8,103 nt of DNA, taken from assembly GCA_017997315.1 (NCBI GenBank), contig JAGOFF010000100.1, positions 1 through 8,103 of the forward strand, given 5' to 3'. Each line of letters begins with the position of its first letter. Positions within the stretch are counted from its first letter, which is position 1. Below, piece after piece: positions 1-6,894 of this stretch. The DNA is from Clostridia bacterium. Its GTDB lineage: Bacteria; Bacillota; Clostridia; Saccharofermentanales; UBA5734. The notes beneath the pieces are model-generated. The model was not told where the DNA came from, searched no databases, and saw nothing but the letters and a program-made list of their open reading frames with translations. Made by a program: the position numbers and the translations under genes.

Positions 1-51
1 ACGCAGCAATGTACGGATAAACGTAGTCAAGGGTGCATAAAAATTTAGGAT

Positions 52-80
52 AGTATAGCACCGGCCCGGTGGCGTGTCAA
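52..80 (-). promoter_or_regulatory. Leftward sigma-70-type promoter, near-consensus
   Basis: Read on the minus strand, a perfect -35 box TTGACA (positions 80-75) is followed by exactly 17 bases and a -10 box TATACT (57-52). This is one mismatch from the full housekeeping sigma-70/sigma-A consensus, with ideal spacing. Transcription would start near position 45 and run left out of the window, so the gene it serves is not visible. The only ATG in the visible leader (minus strand, 38-36) hits a stop after three codons. Spacer positions 59-71 are a palindrome, listed separately. Confidence 0.72.
59..71. promoter_or_regulatory. Operator-like 13-bp palindrome inside the leftward promoter
   Basis: CACCGG, one central C, then CCGGTG form a perfect inverted repeat. 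It lies wholly within the 17-bp spacer between the -35 and -10 boxes of the leftward promoter. A dimeric repressor bound here would block that promoter. The same site would be centred about 54 bases upstream of the predicted rightward start, where an activator could also work. With a 1-3 base loop and no T-run after it, it is a poor terminator. No regulator gene is visible to pair with it, so the operator role is inferred from position and symmetry alone. Confidence 0.45.
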
Positions 81-103
81 AGGGACGGGAACGGTCCGGG
101 GTG

Positions 104-112
104 TGCTATAAT
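104..112 (+). promoter_or_regulatory. Extended -10 promoter for the aminotransferase-htpG-purL genes
   Basis: A perfect TATAAT (107-112) is preceded by TG and one base (104-106), the extended -10 arrangement. No good -35 box lies 16-18 bases upstream, which extended -10 promoters tolerate and which would also fit activator dependence. The start would be near 119, giving a leader of about 44 bases before the ATG at 163. It sits back to back with the leftward promoter. Confidence 0.6.
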
Positions 113-162
113 CGTGTATCATCATAACGCCATTCTATCGCATTTCATACGGGAGGTTCCCG

Positions 163-1026
163 ATGGCCTATCCTCTCATAGACGATCTGACAGGCGGCTG
201 GCTGGTTGCGGACGGCCGCCTGTCCCGTGCGGACAGCCGCGATGCCGAGGGATTTTCCCGGCCGGTGACGGAACCGATGTACTACGAGGTGATCCGGGTG
301 CTGCGTGGTGTGCCGCTTTTCTGGGAAGACCATATGGCCCGTCTGTCCCGGTCGGTGGCGGGGGCGTTCCCGGTGGATGCGCAGGGATTGCGGCGGGATG
401 CGCTGCGTCTGCTGGAGGCGGAGGGCCGCGACCAATGCAACCTTCGCATCGTGCTGACCGGCCGCCATTCGGTACTGCACCTCGGACCGTACTATTATCC
501 GTCCGAAGGGATGATCGAGCACGGAGTCGCTTGCGGCCTGCTTTCCTGGGAACGGGAGACCCCGAACATCAAGACCGTGCGCGAGGATTACAAGCGCGCG
601 GTCGCCGCGGCTTTCTCGGCCGGAGGGCCGGACGGGAGACCGTTCGAGATCCTGCTGGTCGACCGGGAGGGACGATTCACCGAGGGCAGCCGGTCCAATC
701 TTTTCTTTGTGCGGGACGGAACGGTGTATACCGCGCCGGACGACAGGATCCTGCTCGGCATCACCCGCAGCCACGTCCACAAAGCGGTGCTCGAAGCCGG
801 ATTCCGCCTTGAGACCGCGATGTTCACGTACGATGAACTGGTTGCCGGCGCGGTGTCGGCGGCGTTCCTGACCGGCTCGCCGATCGATGTGCTGCCGGTC
901 GCGCGGATCGGCGCGCTGGAACTGGATCCCGCCGATCCGGTGGTACGCGCCGTCCGGCGGCGCTACGCGGCGATTCTGGACGACTATGTCCGCGCGTCCG
1001 CCCCGGAGGGCGGCGCCGGCCGATAA
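163..1026 (+). CDS. Class IV (fold-type IV) PLP-dependent aminotransferase
   Basis: The 287-residue product belongs to the family of branched-chain amino acid aminotransferases (IlvE), D-amino acid aminotransferases and aminodeoxychorismate lyase (PabC). These are cytosolic PLP enzymes. Visible landmarks run in family order: YYEVIRVLRGVPLFWEDHMARL at about 40-61 matches the substrate-side strand plus the conserved His-Arg-Leu. The likely PLP lysine is K137 in PNIKT. FTEGSRSNLFFV (172-183) is the hallmark Glu-Gly...Ser-Asn segment (E174, S178, N179). DRILLGITR (194-202) and FLTGSPIDVLPV (235-246) are the phosphate-binding and C-terminal motifs. Length is normal. The ATG at 163 has GGGAGG at 151-156, six bases upstream, which fixes the start. 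It is the first gene after the rightward promoter, 29 bases before htpG. Motifs do not separate IlvE, Dat and PabC specificity, so I give no symbol; the family call is firm. Confidence 0.9.
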   Translation: MAYPLIDDLTGGWLVADGRLSRADSRDAEGFSRPVTEPMYYEVIRVLRGVPLFWEDHMARLSRSVAGAFPVDAQGLRRDALRLLEAEGRDQCNLRIVLTGRHSVLHLGPYYYPSEGMIEHGVACGLLSWERETPNIKTVREDYKRAVAAAFSAGGPDGRPFEILLVDREGRFTEGSRSNLFFVRDGTVYTAPDDRILLGITRSHVHKAVLEAGFRLETAMFTYDELVAGAVSAAFLTGSPIDVLPVARIGALELDPADPVVRAVRRRYAAILDDYVRASAPEGGAGR

Positions 1027-1042
1027 AAAACATCATGGGTTC

Positions 1043-1048
1043 AGGAGG
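1043..1048 (+). promoter_or_regulatory. Shine-Dalgarno fixing the htpG start at 1056
   Basis: AGGAGG lies seven bases before the ATG at 1056. An in-frame ATG at 1035 would add seven residues but lacks a Shine-Dalgarno and would place AGGAGG inside the coding sequence. HtpG proteins also normally begin just before the segment that starts here (MFEEKGSVSV). The downstream ATG is therefore preferred. Confidence 0.85.
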
Positions 1049-1055
1049 TTCAGTC

Positions 1056-2942
1056 ATGTTTGAAGAAAAAGGCAGTGTGTCGGTAACGACGGAAAACATC
1101 TTTCCGATCATCCGTCAGTGGCTTTATTCGGACCGGGACATTTTCCTGCGCGAACTGGTTTCCAACGCATCGGACGCCATCGAGAAGATGCGCCGGCTGG
1201 CCGGCGCGGGCGAGGCGGACGTGCCGGAGGACGAAGCCTATGCCGTCCGCGTCCGTTGGGACGCAAAGAACGGGATTCTCACCGTCGAGGACAACGGGAT
1301 CGGGATGACCGCGGAGGAGGTCCGGAAATACATCAACCAGATCGCCTTCTCGGGAGCGATGGACTTCGTTGAAAAGTACAAAGGGAAAAGCGTCGAGACC
1401 GCGGGCATCATCGGACACTTCGGCCTGGGCTTCTACTCGGCGTTCATGGTGTCCGACCATGTGCGCATCGACACCCTGTCGTGGCAGGAAGGCGCGACCG
1501 CCGTGCATTGGCGGAGCACGGACGGCATCGGGTACGAGATGGGGGAGTCCGACCGCTCCGCACGCGGGTCGATGGTGACCCTGACCCTGTCCGAGGACGG
1601 CCGCGAACTGCTTGAGAAGGAGGGCGTGGCATCCATCCTGCGGAAGTACTGCGCGTTCATGCCGTATCCGATCTATCTTGAAGAAGTCCGGGAGGACAAG
1701 GGGACGGATGCCGGAGACAAGACCGGGGAAGAGGCGCGGGGGGAAGAAGGCGCCGGGAAGGCCGAAGAGAAACCCGTCAACGACACCCGCCCGCTGTGGC
1801 TCAAGGCGCCGAAAGACTGTACGGACGACGAGTACAAGGAATTCTACCGTTCGACGTTCATGGATTTCCGCGAGCCGCTCTTCTGGATCCACCTCAACAT
1901 GGACTACCCGTTCAACCTGAAGGGGATCCTGTATTTCCCGCGCACGGACAATCTGTACGAATCCCTCGAGGGCCGGATCAAAGTTTTCTACAACCAGGTG
2001 TTCGTCGCGGACAACGTCAAGGAGATCCTGCCCGAATTCCTTTTCCTGCTGCGCGGTTGCGTGGATTGCCCCGACCTGCCGCTCAACGTCTCCCGGAGTT
2101 TCCTGCAGAACGATTCCTACGTGCAGAAGCTGTCGCAGCACATCGTCCGCAAGGTTGCGGACAAACTCAACTCATTGTTCGAGACGGATCGCGAGGCATA
2201 CTCCGGATACTGGAAAGATATCGGGGTGTTTGTCAAATACGGCTGCCTGCGCGACGAAAAATTCTATGACCGGGTCAAGGGTTCGCTGTTGTTCCCCTCG
2301 GTCGGCGGCGGCTTCCGCACGCTGACGGAACTGGACGCGAAGACCCTCTACACCCCGGATCCGCGCCAGCAGGTCGTCTACATCAACCGCGCGCGCGACA
2401 AGGGCCTGGCGGTGGCGATCCTCGACCACGAGATCGACAACCACTTCATGTCTTTCATCGAGTACAAGAACCACGAAATCCGGTTCCTGCGCGTCGACGC
2501 GAGTCTGGACGGAGAGGAAGCCCCGGAGGACGACGAGCGCCTCGCAACGCTCGAATCGCTGTTCCGGCACGCCGCCGGAAACGACAAACTGGCGGTGAAA
2601 GCGCTTGCGATGGGCGCATCCGCATTGCCCGCGATGATCCAGGAGTCCGAGGAGTCCCGCCGTATGGAGGAAATGCGGAAGCAGTTCCGCCGCATGCAGG
2701 CCGACGCGGACGGCACGGAGGATCTGTTCCCCGAGGAACTCACCCTGGTCGTCAACACCGACAGTCCCGCGGTGGCGCGCCTCCTGGAACTCCAGGCGGG
2801 CGAGGAGACCCGGGATCGGGCGGACACCGTCGCCCGCCACCTGTACGACATGGCCCGCCTTGGGCACGGCACGCTGGATGCGGAAGGACTCGCGGCCTTT
2901 CTGGCGCGATCGGCCGCGATGATCGGGGAGACGTCGGTCTGA
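1056..2942 (+). CDS. htpG: Molecular chaperone HtpG (bacterial Hsp90)
   Basis: This is the cytosolic, ATP-dependent homodimeric Hsp90 chaperone, which remodels partly folded client proteins. The 628 residues match the usual length. The N-terminal GHKL ATPase carries FLRELVSNASDAIEK (30-44; catalytic E33, Mg-binding N37), VEDNGIGM (77-84; D79 contacts adenine) and the lid motif IGHFGLGFYSAFMVSD (119-134). A charged Glu/Lys/Gly linker (about 211-240) leads to the middle domain, which contains CPDLPLNVSRSFLQND (338-353). R347 is the expected catalytic-loop arginine that reaches the ATP phosphates. The rest is the C-terminal dimerisation domain, without the eukaryotic MEEVD tail. The sequence around CVDCPDLPLNVSRSFLQND and KYGCLRDEKFYDRVK resembles clostridial HtpG. 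It stops 17 bases before purL, so co-transcription is likely. All ATPase landmarks are intact. Confidence 0.97.
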   Translation: MFEEKGSVSVTTENIFPIIRQWLYSDRDIFLRELVSNASDAIEKMRRLAGAGEADVPEDEAYAVRVRWDAKNGILTVEDNGIGMTAEEVRKYINQIAFSGAMDFVEKYKGKSVETAGIIGHFGLGFYSAFMVSDHVRIDTLSWQEGATAVHWRSTDGIGYEMGESDRSARGSMVTLTLSEDGRELLEKEGVASILRKYCAFMPYPIYLEEVREDKGTDAGDKTGEEARGEEGAGKAEEKPVNDTRPLWLKAPKDCTDDEYKEFYRSTFMDFREPLFWIHLNMDYPFNLKGILYFPRTDNLYESLEGRIKVFYNQVFVADNVKEILPEFLFLLRGCVDCPDLPLNVSRSFLQNDSYVQKLSQHIVRKVADKLNSLFETDREAYSGYWKDIGVFVKYGCLRDEKFYDRVKGSLLFPSVGGGFRTLTELDAKTLYTPDPRQQVVYINRARDKGLAVAILDHEIDNHFMSFIEYKNHEIRFLRVDASLDGEEAPEDDERLATLESLFRHAAGNDKLAVKALAMGASALPAMIQESEESRRMEEMRKQFRRMQADADGTEDLFPEELTLVVNTDSPAVARLLELQAGEETRDRADTVARHLYDMARLGHGTLDAEGLAAFLARSAAMIGETSV

Positions 2943-2959
2943 CGCCAGGAGGATCCGGG

Positions 2960-5900
2960 ATGGACAGGAAAAAGCTCGTACGAAGGATCTTTGCCGTCAA
3001 ACGGACCGGCTGCGACGTGGAGGCTCAATCCCTGCTGCATGATCTTCGCGACAGCCTGGGGATCCGCGGACTGACCGGCGTCCGCATTTTCAACCGGTAC
3101 GACCTGTCGGGCGTGACGGACGCGGAGTACGAGTCCGCGAGAACCATCGTGTTCTCCGAACCCCCGGTGGACGATGTGTTCGACGAAACCATCCAGGTGC
3201 CGCCGGACGCGTTCGTTTTTGCGGTCGAGGCGCTGCCGGGCCAGTACGACCAGCGCGCGGACTCCGCGGCGCAGTGCGTGCAGTTCCTGACCGGAGGGGA
3301 CCGGCCGGAGTGCCGCAGCGCCAGGGTATATTGCCTGACCGGCGAACTGGCCGCTTCGGACCGCGAGCGGGTGAAAGCCTATCTTGTCAATCCGGTCGAT
3401 GCCCGTGAAGCTTCCCTTGACAAACCGGACACGCTGGAACAGGCCGCCGAAGTCCCGGAGGACATCCCGGTGATCGACGGATTCCGCGGACTCGACCTTC
3501 CGGCGCTCGACCGGCTGCGCAGCGACCTCGGACTGGCCATGACCCTCGACGACCTCCGCTTCTGCCAGCCTTACTTCCGCGATGAGGGCAGGGACCCGAC
3601 CCTGACCGAGATCCGTGTGCTCGATACGTACTGGTCGGATCATTGCCGGCACACGACGTTCCTGACGCGGCTCGAGGACATCCGGTTCGACGGGGATCCG
3701 GAAATGGCTGGACGGATCCGGGACACCTACGCCCGGTACCTGGACTCCCGCCGGAACGTGTACGGGGAGAAGGCGGACAACCGCCCCGTCTGCCTGATGG
3801 ATCTTGCGACGATCGCGGCGAAAGAACTGCGCGCCGAAGGCCGGCTTCCCCGGCTGGATGTCTCGGAGGAAATCAACGCGTGCAGCATCCGCACCACCGT
3901 CCGCGCGGGCGGAGAGGACCGGGACTACCTGGTCATGTTCAAGAACGAGACGCACAACCATCCGACCGAGATCGAGCCGTTCGGCGGCGCCGCGACCTGC
4001 CTCGGCGGCGCGATCCGCGATCCGCTGTCGGGACGGTCTTACGTGTATCAGGCGATGCGCGTGACGGGAAGCGGGGATCCGACGGCGCCCGCAGGCGACA
4101 CGATTCCCGGCAAGCTGTGGCAGCGCAAGATCACAAGGACCGCCGCGGCCGGCTTCAGCTCCTACGGAAACCAGATCGGACTTGCGACCGGGCAGGTGGA
4201 CGAGATCTACCACCCCGGGTATGTGGCGAAACGGATGGAGATCGGCGCCGTCATCGCGGCGGCGCCCGTCGGGAACGTGGTCCGGGAACGGCCGCGTCCG
4301 GGAGACGTCATCGTGCTGCTGGGCGGCCGGACCGGACGGGACGGATGCGGGGGAGCGACCGGCTCCTCGAAGGGACATGACGAGACCTCCCTGGCCTCGT
4401 GCGGCTCGGAGGTCCAGAAAGGCAATCCGGTCACCGAGCGCAAGCTGCAGCGTCTGTTCCGTGATCCCGCGGTTTCGCGCTTGATCCGGCGCTGCAATGA
4501 TTTCGGCGCCGGCGGGGTATCGGTAGCGATCGGTGAACTCGCGGAAGGCGTTGACATCGACCTGGACGCCGTCCCCAAGAAATACGACGGTCTGGACGGC
4601 ACCGAACTGGCGATTTCCGAATCCCAGGAGCGCATGGCGGTCGTGATCGATCCTGCGGATCTGGAACGTTTTGTCCTGGCCGCCGACAAGGAAAACCTGG
4701 AGGCGGTTCCGGTCGCCGCGGTGACCGAATGTCCGAGGATGGTCATGCACTGGAGGGGACGTGAGATCGTCAATCTCGCCCGCTCCTTCATCGATACGAA
4801 CGGCGCCCCGCAGCGGTCCGGAGCGGTTGTGGCCGCCCCGGCTCCGGAGTCGGTCTGGCCGACCGGCCGGCCGGCGGAAACCCGGTTCGCCGAACGGCTC
4901 AAGACGGAGCTTTCCCGCCTGGAAAACTGTTCCCGCAAGGGCTTGGCTGCCCGGTTCGACTCCACGATCGGTGCCGGTACGGTCCTCATGCCTTTCGGAG
5001 GCAGCCGGCAATCGACACCGGAGGAGGGAATGGCGGCCAAGATCCCCGTGCTGGATGGAGAGACGGACGACTGCACCCTGATGGCGTACGGATTCGACCC
5101 GTGGCTGTCGGCGCGCAGCCCGTATCACGGCGCATACTATGCGGTGGCTGAATCCGTCGCCCGGATCGTGGCGATGGGCGGGGATCCGCAAGACGTATGG
5201 CTGACCTTCCAGGAATACTTCGAACGCATGCGTGACGAGCAAGCCTGGGGGAAGCCTTTGGCCGCGCTCCTGGGCGCCTACCGTGCGCAGCGGGACTTCG
5301 GGCTTGCGGCCATCGGCGGCAAGGACAGCATGTCCGGCAGTTTCATGGATCTGAACGTGCCTCCGACATTGGTGTCGTTTGCGGTGGGATTCGCCCGGGC
5401 GGATCGCATCGTATCCGCTGCGCTGGCGGATCCGGACTCGGTCGTCTTCCTTCTTCGCGCCGATCGGGACGGACATGGGCTGCCCGATCCTGCGGCGCTC
5501 TCCGCCCGGTTTTCCGCGGTGCACGCGCTGATGCGCGACGGTTCTGTCCGGGCGTGCGCGACGGTCCGGTCCGGCGGTGTCGCGGTCGCCGTGGCGAGGA
5601 TGTGTTTCGGAAACGGACTCGGCTTCCGGTTTGAAACCGGCTGGGATGACGCCAGCCTGTTCGCCGACGACCGTGCATCCCTGCTGGTCGCGGTCTCTCC
5701 GACGGATACCGGCGCCCTGCATGCGCTCGATGCCGCCGGAGCGGTCCGGGTCGGTTCCGCGCAGAAAGCGGAGCGCTTCGACGCGGACGGCGGAGCCCTG
5801 CCGCTCGCGGACGCGTTGGCGGCATGGGAAGGGACGCTGGAGCCGGTGTTTCCCGGCAGAGTTCCCCCGGCAGGAGCCGATCAGGCCGCACTGCCGGCGG

Positions 5901-6763
5901 CGACGGGAGCGGTGCCGGCAGATGCGCCGCCCCGACGTGCAGCCCGGCCGGGCTCAGGCAGGCCTACCGTGTTCATCCCGGTCTTCCCGGGCACCAACTG
6001 TGAGTACGACACCGCGCGCGTATTCGAACGCGCCGGCGCGAAGACCGAAATTCTGGTGGTTCGGAACATCACGCCCCGTGGATTGAGCGAATCGATGGAG
6101 GCGCTGCGCGACGGGATCGCCCGTGCGCAGATCCTGATGCTGCCGGGCGGGTTCAGCGCGGGGGACGAACCCGAAGGATCCGGCAAGTTCATCGCGGCCG
6201 CGCTTCGGGAACCGCATATCGTCGAGGAGATCCACCGGTTGCTGCAGGCGCGCGACGGGCTGGTCCTCGGAATCTGCAACGGCTTCCAGGCCCTGATGAA
6301 ACTGGGACTGTTGCCGTACGGAAAAATCGAACCGCTGACGTCCTCGTCACCGACGCTGACGTTCAACCGCATCGGGCGGCATGTCTCCTCCTATGTCCGT
6401 ACCCGGGTTGTTTCCAATCGTTCACCCTGGCTGTCGCTGGTCATGCCCGGCGACATGCACGCCATTCCGGTTTCGCACGGCGAAGGACGCTTCACCGCGT
6501 CCGACGGGGAGATCCGCCGGCTGGCCCTGAACGGACAGATCGCCACGCAGTATGTGGATGAAGACGGTCGGCCATCGATGGATTCAGACTTCAATCCGAA
6601 CGGATCTTCCTTTGCCGTCGAGGGCATCACCAGTCCGGACGGACGGATATTCGGCAAAATGGGACACAGTGAGCGAAGCGCGGGGGCTCACCTGGCGGTC
6701 AACATCCCGGGAGACAAGGATCAGCGCATCTTTGAGGCGGGGGTGTCCTACTTCCGCAGCTGA
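2960..6763 (+). CDS. purL: Phosphoribosylformylglycinamidine synthase, single-chain clostridial type
   Basis: FGAM synthase catalyses the fourth step of de novo purine synthesis: FGAR, ATP and glutamine give FGAM, ADP and glutamate. At 1267 residues this is the large form joining the PurS-like, synthase and glutaminase parts that are separate (PurS/PurL/PurQ) in many Gram-positives. The PurS-like N-terminal domain (about 1-150) and a linker precede WSDHCRHTTF (225-234; H228, H231) and FKNETHNHPTEIEPFGGAAT (327-346). These are followed by the glycine-rich GGRTGRDGCGGAT (about 455-467) and DFGAGGVS with SESQERM. A second synthase half includes GGKDSMSG. After an Ala/Pro-rich linker (about 960-1000) comes the class I glutamine amidotransferase, from R1001. 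Its triad is C1106 in GICNGFQ, H1236 and E1238 in GHSER. AGGAGGA at 2947-2953 is six bases before the ATG. All catalytic residues expected are present. No other purine gene is in view. Confidence 0.97.
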   Translation: MDRKKLVRRIFAVKRTGCDVEAQSLLHDLRDSLGIRGLTGVRIFNRYDLSGVTDAEYESARTIVFSEPPVDDVFDETIQVPPDAFVFAVEALPGQYDQRADSAAQCVQFLTGGDRPECRSARVYCLTGELAASDRERVKAYLVNPVDAREASLDKPDTLEQAAEVPEDIPVIDGFRGLDLPALDRLRSDLGLAMTLDDLRFCQPYFRDEGRDPTLTEIRVLDTYWSDHCRHTTFLTRLEDIRFDGDPEMAGRIRDTYARYLDSRRNVYGEKADNRPVCLMDLATIAAKELRAEGRLPRLDVSEEINACSIRTTVRAGGEDRDYLVMFKNETHNHPTEIEPFGGAATCLGGAIRDPLSGRSYVYQAMRVTGSGDPTAPAGDTIPGKLWQRKITRTAAAGFSSYGNQIGLATGQVDEIYHPGYVAKRMEIGAVIAAAPVGNVVRERPRPGDVIVLLGGRTGRDGCGGATGSSKGHDETSLASCGSEVQKGNPVTERKLQRLFRDPAVSRLIRRCNDFGAGGVSVAIGELAEGVDIDLDAVPKKYDGLDGTELAISESQERMAVVIDPADLERFVLAADKENLEAVPVAAVTECPRMVMHWRGREIVNLARSFIDTNGAPQRSGAVVAAPAPESVWPTGRPAETRFAERLKTELSRLENCSRKGLAARFDSTIGAGTVLMPFGGSRQSTPEEGMAAKIPVLDGETDDCTLMAYGFDPWLSARSPYHGAYYAVAESVARIVAMGGDPQDVWLTFQEYFERMRDEQAWGKPLAALLGAYRAQRDFGLAAIGGKDSMSGSFMDLNVPPTLVSFAVGFARADRIVSAALADPDSVVFLLRADRDGHGLPDPAALSARFSAVHALMRDGSVRACATVRSGGVAVAVARMCFGNGLGFRFETGWDDASLFADDRASLLVAVSPTDTGALHALDAAGAVRVGSAQKAERFDADGGALPLADALAAWEGTLEPVFPGRVPPAGADQAALPAATGAVPADAPPRRAARPGSGRPTVFIPVFPGTNCEYDTARVFERAGAKTEILVVRNITPRGLSESMEALRDGIARAQILMLPGGFSAGDEPEGSGKFIAAALREPHIVEEIHRLLQARDGLVLGICNGFQALMKLGLLPYGKIEPLTSSSPTLTFNRIGRHVSSYVRTRVVSNRSPWLSLVMPGDMHAIPVSHGEGRFTASDGEIRRLALNGQIATQYVDEDGRPSMDSDFNPNGSSFAVEGITSPDGRIFGKMGHSERSAGAHLAVNIPGDKDQRIFEAGVSYFRS

Positions 6764-6788
6764 CGGCCGCGACTGCCGCACGCGGCTG
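6764..6788 (+). terminator. Weak stem-loop just after purL
   Basis: An 8-bp stem (6764-6771 with 6781-6788, seven Watson-Crick pairs and one G-T) closes a 9-base loop directly behind the purL stop codon. No T-run follows, so intrinsic termination is doubtful. It may protect the 3' end, cause partial termination, or be chance in GC-rich DNA. The rest of the gap up to 6866 shows no clear promoter. Confidence 0.22.
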
Positions 6789-6866
6789 CGCTCCGTTCCT
6801 GTGTTTCACCGTATTGGGGGATTCGTGTCGCGTGCATCCGGCACACGGCGTTATCCGGCCGGCGCA

Positions 6867-6894
6867 TCATGGACAACGAGGTGATTGTCCATGA
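6867..6894 (+). promoter_or_regulatory. Hairpin with the Shine-Dalgarno in its loop and the start codon in its stem
   Basis: TCATGGACAA (6867-6876) and TTGTCCATGA (6885-6894) are perfect reverse complements of 10 bp, separated by the 8-base loop CGAGGTGA. The loop holds the Shine-Dalgarno GAGGTGA (6878-6884). The ATG of the next gene (6891-6893) is paired in the 3' arm. In mRNA this would hide the start codon while exposing the ribosome-binding site, a shape typical of translational control by a protein, temperature or ribosome access. As DNA, the same 28-bp dyad could be an operator. The geometry is seen directly; the regulatory role is inferred. Confidence 0.6.

Noticed and set aside
59..71. 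MerR-type operator in the promoter spacer
   Set aside because: MerR-family promoters have stretched 19-20 bp spacers; this one is an ideal 17 bp, so a classical repressor fits better.
145..780. A 211-codon minus-strand frame and a 247-codon plus-strand frame (69-812) over the aminotransferase
   Set aside because: Both are shadows of the aminotransferase gene, which has every family motif in order.
2378..5722. A 1114-codon open frame on the minus strand opposite htpG and purL
   Set aside because: Its length comes from GC-rich codons on the opposite strand, where stops are rare. The translation is Arg/Gly/Pro/His rich with no recognisable domain, while the plus strand encodes two intact enzymes with all catalytic motifs.
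6885..6890. TTG start two codons before the ATG at 6891
   Set aside because: It directly abuts the Shine-Dalgarno with no spacing, whereas the ATG at 6891 is six bases away.
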